From: Trichuris trichiura
Lineage: Eukaryota; Nematoda; Enoplea; Trichinellida; Trichuridae
NCBI GenBank assembly: GCA_037903355.1
Contig: JBAJFE010000038.1
Coordinates: forward strand, 2,480,001 to 2,544,000
Direction: 5' to 3'
DNA: 64,000 nt
How positions within the stretch are numbered: position 1 is the first letter of the stretch; the number at the start of each line of letters is the position of its first letter. The notes below the pieces were generated by a model, which searched no databases, was not told where the DNA came from, and saw only the letters and a list, made by a program, of their open reading frames with translations. This document shows positions 55,823-64,000 of the stretch, in pieces. Made by a program: the position numbers and the translations under genes.

Positions 55823-56292
55823 CAGTGTTTCTCAAAATTCAGAGTAGCCAGGGCCCCCTTGAACGTTTCTGAGCGTTTGGGCACACCAATTCTCATTAGT
55901 CGATTTCGAGCGCGCTGATTAGCTGAATAGGAGGACGAAGGGTAGCCCGGACGTTATAATGTACGTGCTGCACAAAGTTCTGTGGGGAAAGCGTTTTCCG
56001 GATATTGTGTCGAACACTTACTTTCTCATCTCTGAGCCGGCGGCACCCCCTGTCCACCCTACCAGCCACTCAGAATTGCGGGGCAAAACAGCATGCAGCA
56101 TTCTCTTAGGCAGAAAGGCACAATATCTTACCCCCGGGTCATACCTTCCTATGCATTTCAACACGCTCGCCCGGGGGGCATATGCCCCCACAGATCAAAA
56201 GGGCCCCCTAAGGGCCCCCTTGATGATTTGCCCCTCCCTTGGACTTCAAAAGGGCCTACCGGTAGAGCAAATTACCATCGTGAAAATCACTA
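55823..56292. mobile_element. hAT MITE, family M1, copy 3
   Basis: Starts CAGTGTTTCTCAAAA and ends GTGAAAATCACTA. Flanking octamers GGTTATAG (55815-55822) and GGATATAG (56293-56300) match at 7 of 8. The longest copy; near the right end GGGCCCCCTAAGGGCCCCCT is a small palindromic stretch. Confidence 0.85.
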
Positions 56293-56300
56293 GGATATAG

Positions 56301-56999
56301 TGAGTGAAAAGATCCGTGCCTGTAGATGGAGAACGTAAAAATTTGAAAAAGGTGACGCCGCAAGAAACATCTCATCGCTGCCGGATAGTTTCCATCATGC
56401 GTTCATATTTGTCCTTGCAGAACATCTAACGCACTGGTTCTCAAAGCAAACGATATCGCCCTGGGGAATTAAGGGAACCCCGTGCAGGGGCGTGAGGAAT
56501 CACATAAGAGGAACTCTGGTAGAATTATCCATAGCGCAGGAGGGCTATCAGAGAAATCGTCCTGAGAGTGCTGAGCGGCATACCTTCACATCTCATCACT
56601 GCTGTTCACATTGAAAAAATACTGATGAAGCAAAGCGCTATCGGTCCCGAAATGGTCGAATTAGCTTGCAGACTATCAAAGTCATGTTCTGAAGGTTTCG
56701 TTCCCTGTGAACCCGATCTTATTGTGAATTAGCAAACATATTTTGAATTTCCAATTCGCAGCAAAGTTTTCACTGTCTACGCGCTTTCAGTTTTCCTCAG
56801 CAAAAAGGTATCTAGTTATTGAAAGGCGCCCTAATACTGTGGAATCATCAGAACAGGCAGATTTACTTTCACTTTTGTTATTCAATACGGTCATGAGCAA
56901 GCGTGGTTAGCTCAGTCGTTCGCTCATCTCTTTCTTGACTAAATATTGTCAGGGACTAACGCAGTGACATTGCCAGACATCAGGAGAAATCGATTCCCA
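56301..56999. other. No recognisable gene
   Basis: A short purine/GC-rich start, then AT-rich sequence. Nothing recognised. Confidence 0.4.
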
Positions 57000-57001
57000 T
57001 A

Positions 57002-57986
57002 CAGTAAAACCCCCGTAAGTTGACCATCCAACGGACTGGGGAAAACTGGTCAACACTGGAGGTGGTCAACGTATAAGAAGTGGGTATAAAAGGCTCAGCT
57101 GAATAGATGAGCATGTGTACGCGTTTTATTCTATTGCACAGCATCAATTGGAGGTCTATTAAACGGTGAGATGCATAAAAATGACACTGTAAAATCATAC
57201 ATACGCTTTTTATGGGCTACAATGCTTGCCGAAGGTGTCAATTCTAGTCTGATGCTTCTTCTTACTACAAACATAAGCGGTAAGGGCGAATTCTGCGCTG
57301 GCTACCCCGCTCAACATCTCTGGGCATTTTGCATTTCATTTTTCTGTGCCAACTCTCTCGATTCTTTCCGTTCGGACATAGGGCAAACTGTAACCAGCTT
57401 GGTAGCTACTACTGCATCTATTACTGCGTAAGCCGGACCGTCTTTACTCGCGAAGAAACGTTAAGGCCACCTAGCGCACGGCTATAGCAAAGCGAATGAA
57501 TACAGCTGAGCTCGACGCAAACGAATACAATTAGGCTCAATTCGTCATATTTCGCTCAATGGGCGAATGCTGCCAACGCATAAGTGGAAGGTTATGTAAT
57601 TGAGGAAACGCCCAAGCTGCGCTGGCCAGCATGAAAAAAGCATCGTCAAAGCGACAGAATCGGTTCTGTAGTCACGAATCTCCAATGCACGGTAATAAAA
57701 AAAATTAGTTACGTTGAGTAATAAGCACACTGAGGCAATGACGGTTAACAACTGCTAGCAACTGCCACAGAGCAAACTGAAGTAGTTAACTTACAGAAAG
57801 TAAATTAATATTGCGTCCATATACCAGTTCACCGCTAAGGCGGTCAACTTCCCACTTAAGGAGATGGTCAATATATAGGAGTTGTCCTGGCGCTTATTAA
57901 CGTGCCGACAAATCGACTGGCCAAAATTCGGTCAACTTAGGGAGGCGGTCACCATATAGGAGTGGTCAACTTCAGGGTTTTTATTG
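57002..57986. mobile_element. pogo-type element, 985 bp, related to the MITE at 9228
   Basis: Ends CAGTAAAACCCCCGTAAGTT and complement CAATAAAAACCCTGAAGTTG with TA at both sides. Inner words (CCAACGGACTGGGGAAAACT, CCAAAATTCGGTCAACTTAG, TATAGGAG) match the 184-bp MITE, so the MITE is probably an internally deleted form. The 700-bp interior has an 86-codon open frame (57171-57431) without known motif. Confidence 0.8.
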
Positions 57987-58326
57987 TATGTGAAAAAACT
58001 GCGGCAGCAGGCCACCATCGACGGTGCGCCAACAGCCGCAGCAGCAAAGTTCAACAGAGAATTCTTGTAAAGCTTCTAAAATTTCTGTTCTAGAGGGAAT
58101 GTAGTCTCTCCTTAGCACTTACCACAAACATGTAATTAGTAGACCCCTCGCTATGACGTTTGCCGTTTATGAATGGACCACCGGCTAGCAACAGTGGGCC
58201 AAAGTCAGGTGACAGTAGTTCAACAAATTTGAAAAAAATACGCAGTCATCGACCATAGTTCAGCGTCTTTATTACGGTAGCTGTGTCCCGTTGGTAAGCA
58301 CAAGAAAGAAAGAGAATAAAGAGTTT

Positions 58327-58364
58327 CCAGAGCTTTCGGGTCTGTCGCGACCCGTCGTCAGTGG
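58327..58364 (-). ncRNA. Hammerhead ribozyme motif (P3 left arm)
   Basis: Minus strand: CCA, CTGACGA, extra C, GGGTC/GACCC with loop GCGACA, GAAAGCT, C at the cleavage position, then TGG pairing with CCA. Confidence 0.65.
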
Positions 58365-58560
58365 TCAATATCTGTGTAATTTATGTGGGGAGATTTCTCT
58401 TGCATCATTTTCCATCGTTTAAACCGAGGATTTTAAAGTTCTCTGTTGGAGATTTCTTCTGCGACTGTCAGCTGCTTGTCTACTCTTTTTTAGTCTATTC
58501 TTTTTTAAATGTTCATCCATTTTTGTATCCTTTTGTTCTTTCCAGATGATTTGTGGGTCT

Positions 58561-59000
58561 CTATAAGTTTCCATTTGTTCCATGCCCATCAAGTGTGCAG
58601 CAGTTGTGGTGGGTGATAATATTTGTCCATACATCACTTACATCCGCCCCTTGATCGCGGTTGAAGGTTGTGTTGTGTTTAATGTATAGGGCCTCTTTGA
58701 GTTTTCTTAAACGCAAGTTGCTTTCGTAACATAGAACTTTGGGTCGGAGGGGTTGTTCGCAGTGTATCGCGTGTTCCACTACAGCTGAAGCTTGAATAGC
58801 TTTGTCCATGGTGATTCTTGGATTTGAGATTGGTCTTCCGCGTTGGGCAATTGGGGTGCCACTATTGTCGAGGATATGTTTTGCTTTTTTGTAACAGTTT
58901 AGCTTTTTGATGTGTTGGCTGAATCTACTTTCTAAAGTATTGCCTGTTTCTCCGACGTAAACTCCTGAACACGTACATTCAACTGCGTATACTAGCAGCG
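58561..59000 (-). pseudogene. PLE ORF fragment: GIY-YIG endonuclease
   Basis: Minus strand: LLVYAVECTCSGVYVGETGN (GIY-YIG variant), LESRFSQHIKKLNCYKKAK, then RPISNPRITMDKAIQASAVV and RLRKLKEALYIKHNTTFNRD. Same domain as at 31460-31917 but clearly diverged, so another PLE family. It begins abruptly inside the half hammerhead of the right arm; the RT part is missing. The final residues run to a stop after ETYRDPQIIWKEQ-type sequence in another frame, so the true C-terminus is uncertain. Confidence 0.75.
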
Positions 59001-59115
59001 ACAGACCCGAAAGCTCTGGAAACTCTTTATTCTCTTTCTTTCTTGTGCTTACCAACGGGACACAGCTACCGTAATAAAGACGCTGAACTATGACAAAATA
59101 CTGTCCCGTACTAAA

Positions 59116-60011
59116 ACATCACATTTTCAAGTCATCGACCAATTCCTATTTACGTTTCCAACACTGAACTGCGTTGCAGGGCACGCGGGGGCGCGACAGA
59201 CTGCACATAAGCTCCAGGAAGCATGAAGTGCTTCCTTACTCGCTGTAGATATCGTCTGTTATTTTCCGTTACATTTTCCTTATGCCTTTCGTCGCACTTA
59301 ATATCGTATCTTCGTTAGAAGAACTGTGATTGCTTGACTGTATATGTAGATATTTTCTGGTTTTAACTTTTTTTTATTTTTTTTAACTTCATTCTGTATT
59401 CGTTTTTATTCTGAAACGTTCGGTGAGCAGACCATCTCAAAAGTCGCCCTCGCCTTCAGTGCAACATAGTTGCCTGAGGGTGCACTTCGACGACTGCTGA
59501 TGTCCCGCAGGGCTCACCGCTTCATGAACAGGCCACTTAACGGAAGTTAGCTGCGCTGGGGGCCGCACTCTCCGTTTCCTCTTAGCTGCTGAATCTTCTG
59601 TTTGACTGATACTTAGGTGCGGCAACCTATCAGCTAAATTTATTTCCCACCATGGTGGTCACCTTAGGCATTCATCCCCGTATTAAAGCTGACACTGTCT
59701 GGGCGCAGAGTCTTTCTGTGAGTCTTCCCGCTTGGGTTCTTCCGTGTCCTTGTTTCGTCATCGGCGGAATTTTGTTTCCGTTCAGTGTGCCGTGTTCCGT
59801 TATCATCTTACGGTATCTCACCTTTGTACAAGACATACTCGTGTATATACATATATTTTTTTCTTACTCTTGCCGTTGACTGCAAATAAACGGCATCGAT
59901 GTCGCAACTTCTCAGTCCTTTAATACAGCAACGACAAGAACCATCATTTCGTGGCCTTTTTTCGATGACAGAAGAAAGAAACGCAGGTAGTACAGCTCAG
60001 ACTATTTGAAG
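59116..60011. other. No recognisable gene
   Basis: T-rich around 59365-59390. Short open frames only (for example 59652-59879) without motif. Confidence 0.4.
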
Positions 60012-60387
60012 TACAGTCAGCCCTCGTTATCCGCGGGGTTCTATACAACGCAGTTCGTCCGGCGTGAAACAGTGCCGTCATCTGTGACACGCCAGTATAC
60101 GAGATAAAGCCTAGAACAGTTAATGGCCGCTGGAAGCGTTTGTGTGGGGAGACGCAGTCAGTGAATGCGAGGACTCAGGTGCCATCAATGAGGAGATTAT
60201 GGACGTAGTGAATTGTTTTAAATTTGTATGCACAGCACTCAGAGTTCGGTTAGGAGCTCTACTTTATTATCAGCACACGCCTAACTAACCAGCACAGATA
60301 TTCAGCGAAAGCGTAACCTCGTGCACCGAGCGAAGCGCAGGCACCAACGACACTCCGTAAGAAGAGAAAGACGCAAGTGCTAGGCAC

Positions 60388-60855
60388 TTGTGTTGCGTTA
60401 CATCTAGCAAGACTTGTCCGCAGAGTCATAGCCTATCCTTTTCTAACATGAATATTGACAACGAGTTCGGAGCTGAGGGTTTCTTCGACATGATAGAAGA
60501 CAATATTAGGGAGCACATAGAAGATTGTGGAAAAATGTTCACTAACAAGGAACTCGAGGAACTGATGCAATCACCTACGAGTAACGACAACGACGTTATG
60601 AAAGATACAGGAGCTTAAACACCCTCAGACTGGATGCTGCAAAAGCTGGCCAGTGTTTTCCGGCAAGAGCAGGGCCTGAAGGATATTATTGCTGAATACG
60701 ATCCATCGATGGAACGTCGCATGATGGTTACACGAGGAATAACGGCTTCGTTGAAGCCACTACACGATTTATTCGATGAAGCAAAGAAAACGGAGAGACA
60801 AATCCATAGAGCAATGTTTTTAAAGCTCCAGCAGCTGCGAAGCCTAACACTTTAA
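60388..60855 (+). pseudogene. Tigger/pogo transposase C-terminal tail
   Basis: Two open pieces separated by a stop at 60616-60618: DNIREHIEDCGKMFTNKELE with ELMQS (acidic region after the DDE domain), then KLASVFRQEQGLKDIIAEYD, PSMERRMMVTRGITASLKPL and a DEAKK stretch. The DPNxER...V.....A...Y...YDEKK pattern marks the C-terminal tail of Tigger transposases. DNA-binding and catalytic parts are absent, so the element depends on other copies. Confidence 0.75.
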
Positions 60856-60995
60856 GGCGAAAAAGTTTGCTATCAACAAAGTCAAGAAACTTTAAGACTG
60901 GTCGTTCTCCAGCAGATCTACGCCCACTTACAGAAAAAGAGTAAACTGATTCATGATGCCCCAAACGTTGCTGTCGTAGACGTTTTGCTCTATGT

Positions 60996-61715
60996 CAGGG
61001 GTGGGGAACGTCCGACCCGCGGGCTGGATAAGACCCGCGAGACTATTTTCCGCCCACGCGCTGGGGCAACCGCACATGGATGCGAGATTCAGTGAAATAT
61101 GATTGTGGGAGGTTATTTTTCATAAAGCAATAAACGTATTGTACGTGAATCCTTGTAAGAACATAAATTTTGCGTAACAAGCAGAGAACATCAGGATGGC
61201 TCGGAAGACTGCGTTGCTGACAGCTCTCTGTCGACAAACCGACATTGTTAGTCCTCGGTGACAAGCAGTAGGCGCCACTCTAGTGTGTGTGCGCGCATAC
61301 GTAGCGTGGACCATTGCTTTGTTAGAGATAACGACTGTCCAGCTTGCTAGAGCAATTCTGCTCTTTTTGTTCTCAGTAGTCACTGGCATCGCTCTCGCCT
61401 TCTCTCGCTATTGTTCTCGTCGGTTTGCGCCGGCCGCCTGTCCTGTACGTCTTCGAAGTACAAAAAGGCTATTTCGTTCTCTGTAGTTGCGATTAGGTTC
61501 TTGACAACTGAGTTGCGGAATTGTCTCAAAATTGTGCCTTTCATCTTGGAGTTTCCTCGTCAGGGAAAAGCAGTTCCAAGCATCCCATTAGGGGTGACTT
61601 AATAAACATACGTGCAAATAAAGCAGGCTCTTTTCATTTAAGTATGCTATACGGCCCGCGAACGGTATTATAAACGTCTGAACGGCCCGCGGCACCAAAA
61701 AGGTTCCCCACCCTT
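60996..61715. mobile_element. hAT non-autonomous element, 720 bp, nested
   Basis: Ends CAGGGGTGGGGAACGTCCGA and complement AAGGGTGGGGAACCTTTTTG, with a perfect 8-bp target duplication CTCTATGT (60988-60995, 61716-61723). Subterminal GGCCCGCGG words occur near both ends. No transposase. It inserted into Tigger-like T1 after that element arrived. Confidence 0.92.
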
Positions 61716-62199
61716 CTCTATGTGGACGTGTTCCATGTGATGTTCAGTATTTCTGCTTAAGTGCCCCTCTGCGTTTTATATTTCCAATGCTCTGTAGAAC
61801 TCTAATGCCCCGCTGCTCCACTGCTCTGTAACCATTGTGCTCACCAAGCGTTTAAAGAAAGAGCGTCTTACTTTCATCTTTTTTGTATCTAACGGCCTGG
61901 ACTCTGATAGCTAAGCCTAATGGACAAGCGCAGTCTCACTGATGTCATTATTTCGCAGCTAGATTCCGTAGTACCAAGATTCTGAGGATCACTAGGTATG
62001 ATAACTATTGTGCAAGGAATTCAAGGTGGCAGGACAAAATACGCGGCTAGGATATGAGCTATTTGACCTTTTTCATAGGGTATATCCTATATAACGCGGA
62101 TCCAGCTTAACGCGGTGAAATGCTCAAAAGCTTGGACGAATTAACCACGGAAACGAGGGCTGACTGCATAGTTTTATTCAGTCACCTGCGAATAAATGG

Positions 62200-63890
62200 C
62201 TACCTCTGTGTTTGATTTCTGGCAGAATGTTTTCGAACGAATCTATGAAGCCATCGAGGCTACAATGCCACATTAATAGAGTACATCCAGACACACGTGA
62301 CAAGAAAATCAGCTACTTTCAGTCGCCTTGTCAGAAATTCCTTACAAGGAAAACATTGCCACGTATGTTGCCATCGGCATCAGAAAAGAATAAAGACGGC
62401 CTGTGTGCTTCTTATAACATTTCCTTACTGATTGCAACATGTGGAAAGCCATTGAGGACAAACCGTTGCTTCCCGTGGTTAGCGAAACTATCCAGACTGT
62501 TCAGCACATGTCACCAACTGAAATAATCAGAAGGATATCTCTGAGCAATGACACTGTGCAAAGAAGGATTGACGAAATGAGCAATGACATAGAAAGCACT
62601 CTTTGCGACTTCTTGAGAGCAACGTATTTTTCGTTGCAGCTTGAAGAATCAATCTTAGCTAACGATGAAATTATTATTCGCTTATGTCAGATACGTAAAG
62701 GATGTGACGCAGGAACTGCTCTCTGCCAAACAGTTGGAGACAGATACCAAAGAAGAGACCATATTCTTTCCTGTAGAAAAGTTTTTCAAGGATAACAACA
62801 TCCCTATGGCGAACACAGTTGCTGTGGCAACCGATGTAACACCGTCGATGGTGCGCTGCTACCGCGGTTTTCTCGCACATTTGAAGCACCTCGTTTCTGA
62901 CTTTTTGCGGTTCATTGCGTCATTCGTCGCCAGCATTTAGCCGCAAGACGCCTGAGCGAACGATTAAACTGATTACTCCAAATTGTCATTACAGCGATTT
63001 AAACTATCCAAAGGAAATCCTTGAATGAGAGATTATTCAGACAGCTGTGTGAACAGAATGATGACTTCAATCGCCTGTTACTTCCCACTGAAGTTCGCCG
63101 GTTGTCAAAGGGCGCCTGTTTAACTCGGTTCTACAGACTCTTTGACACAGTTTGAGAATTTTTGTGGTCTGTGAACCCTTCTCTGGAAGAAAACTTAAAG
63201 AAACGCTAGAAAGACATCGCATATCTGGCAGACTTATATTACAAATTCAATGCCGTAAACTTGCAGCTCCAAGACAGTGGGCTAAACTTGATTAAAACGA
63301 AAGGCGTTATATCTGCTTTTGTCGCGAAACTGTCTATTTTCAAACGAAACTAGCGGGGCGGGGAGTTCTATCGGTTTCCCCTTCTAGCTGCACTGAAGGA
63401 GGAAGTGGAAATCGCTGAACATGAAGTGGAAGTGTACTGTTAACACTTGAAAATGCTGCACGTTGACTTCACGAAACGGTTCAGTGACATCCTTAACTTA
63501 AAAATTCCATAGTGGGTAGTAGACACTATGCCCAGCGCAGGCAAAGCAGAGCTGGAATTGCAGGAAGAACTGATACTGATTGAACTGAACTGCAAAGCAA
63601 TGAAGAGCTGAAAGTGAAATGGAAAAGCGGATATCAGCAGTTTTGGCTAGAGCGCGAAATAAAGGAACTGTATCCGCTGTTATGGGTTGCTGTAGAAAAC
63701 TTCCTTATTGCGTTTATATTATCTTGTCTAGCAGAATGCGGATTCAGCGCGGTTACGGAGCTGCTAAGTAGAAACAGAAGTCGGCTGGATATAGTGAATC
63801 GAGGCGACCTTAGACTGATGGTGACAAAGATGCAGCCAAACATAGACAACTTGCTCGTACTGCATCAAGCACACCCATCACACTTAGTAG
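62200..63890 (+). pseudogene. hAT transposase remains (ZBED5/SCAND3-like type), second copy
   Basis: Plus strand, in shifting frames: FSNESMKPSRLQCHINRVHP (end of BED finger, near 62219), LCASYNISLLIATCGKP (62400), ISLSNDTVQRRIDEMSNDIE (62530), LQLEESILANDEIIIRL (62635), FVRYV-type and FFKDNNIPMANTVAVATDVT with the Asp of the usual TDGAPSM motif followed by Val (62790-62840), and the C-terminal dimerisation part ECGFSAVTELLSRNRSRLDI with NRGDLRLMVTKMQ (63730-63840) and QAHPSH (63868-63885). Same lineage as 25475-27110 in the other orientation. Frame changes near 62440, 62700 and 62940 make it non-functional. Confidence 0.75.
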
Positions 63891-64000
63891 TTTCCGTTCA
63901 TGTGCAGTCGCAAACTTGCATTATAGTTTCTTTTATATCTTCTTGCTTAAGCGTTTTCACTTCAATCTGGTCCGTTGTCACTGCAATTCTGTTTGGTGTG

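Larger units (their letters stand above)
58256..59115 (-). mobile_element. PLE remnant with inverted terminal arms (family P3)
   Basis: Left arm 58256-58345 and right arm about 59000-59115 are inverted copies (GACGCTGAACTATG, CTACCGTAATAAAG, AGAGTTTCCAGAGCTTTCGG at the left). The inside encodes a GIY-YIG domain on the minus strand. The left arm holds a whole hammerhead, the right arm only its 3' half. Confidence 0.8.
60014..62166 (+). mobile_element. Tigger-like element T1 with nested hAT
   Basis: Left CAGTCAGCCCTCGTTATCCG with TA before it; right complement CAGTCAGCCCTCGTTTCCGT, right TA decayed to CA. About 1.43 kb once the nested hAT (60996-61715) is subtracted. Carries the transposase C-terminus. 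Subterminal words (AACGCGGATCCAGCTTAACG) match the copy at 45817. Confidence 0.88.

Noticed and set aside
1..64000. tRNA or rRNA genes
   Set aside because: I looked for T-loop (GGTTCGANTCC) and tRNA A-box words and for conserved rRNA stretches; none was convincing on either strand.

Overview
The window is repeat-dense metazoan DNA. Nearly every recognisable coding stretch is a transposable element or its remains: LTR retrotransposons, Penelope-like elements (PLEs), pogo/Tigger-like, mariner and hAT DNA transposons, and small non-autonomous TIR elements. Evidence for a eukaryote: TATA boxes and AATAAA signals in LTRs, a strong splice donor (GTAAGA) after a 7TM-type exon, TA and 8-bp target duplications, and no bacterial gene organisation. 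Tracts of the hexamer TTAGGC (the usual nematode telomere repeat) point to a nematode, but here they sit inside transposons, so this is a hint and not proof. The one likely host gene, at 17.1-18.1 kb, resembles an invertebrate gustatory-receptor-type 7TM chemoreceptor.

Layout. 1-3624: 3' part of a Ty3/gypsy-like LTR retrotransposon (copy A, frameshifted). 3.6-7.6 kb: a nest of copia, pogo-like, gypsy and PLE remnants. 7.6-15 kb: several members of a TIR family carrying TTAGGC tracts, with PLE ends carrying hammerhead motifs. 15-19.4 kb: the least repeat-like part, with the receptor exon. 19.45-20.74 kb: mariner. 22.6-28 kb: hAT transposase remains, hAT MITEs and PLE palindromes. 28.2-32.1 kb: a nearly complete PLE (reverse transcriptase plus GIY-YIG endonuclease) behind an inverted partial copy. 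32.5-33.4 and 38.0-38.4 kb: more TTAGGC-family members. 38.7-41.3 kb: a 2.6-kb foldback pogo-like element. 41.3-44.4 kb: a mariner on the minus strand interrupted by two elements, one of which holds the longest TTAGGC array and, inside that, a PLE palindrome. 45.8-47.0 and 60.0-62.2 kb: related Tigger-like elements. 49.6-54.35 kb: an intact LTR retrotransposon (copy B) with LTRs that look identical and a perfect 5-bp target duplication. 55.8-59.1 kb: hAT MITE, pogo-like element and PLE remnant. 62.2-63.9 kb: hAT transposase remains.

The most noteworthy signals are: (i) about eleven hammerhead-ribozyme motifs in the ends of several PLE families, with covarying stems; (ii) a TIR transposon family with TTAGGC tracts at a fixed internal place; (iii) a textbook -1 frameshift signal between gag and pol of copy B; (iv) the giant foldback. 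All functional statements rest on motif reading by eye; no database search or alignment was run.
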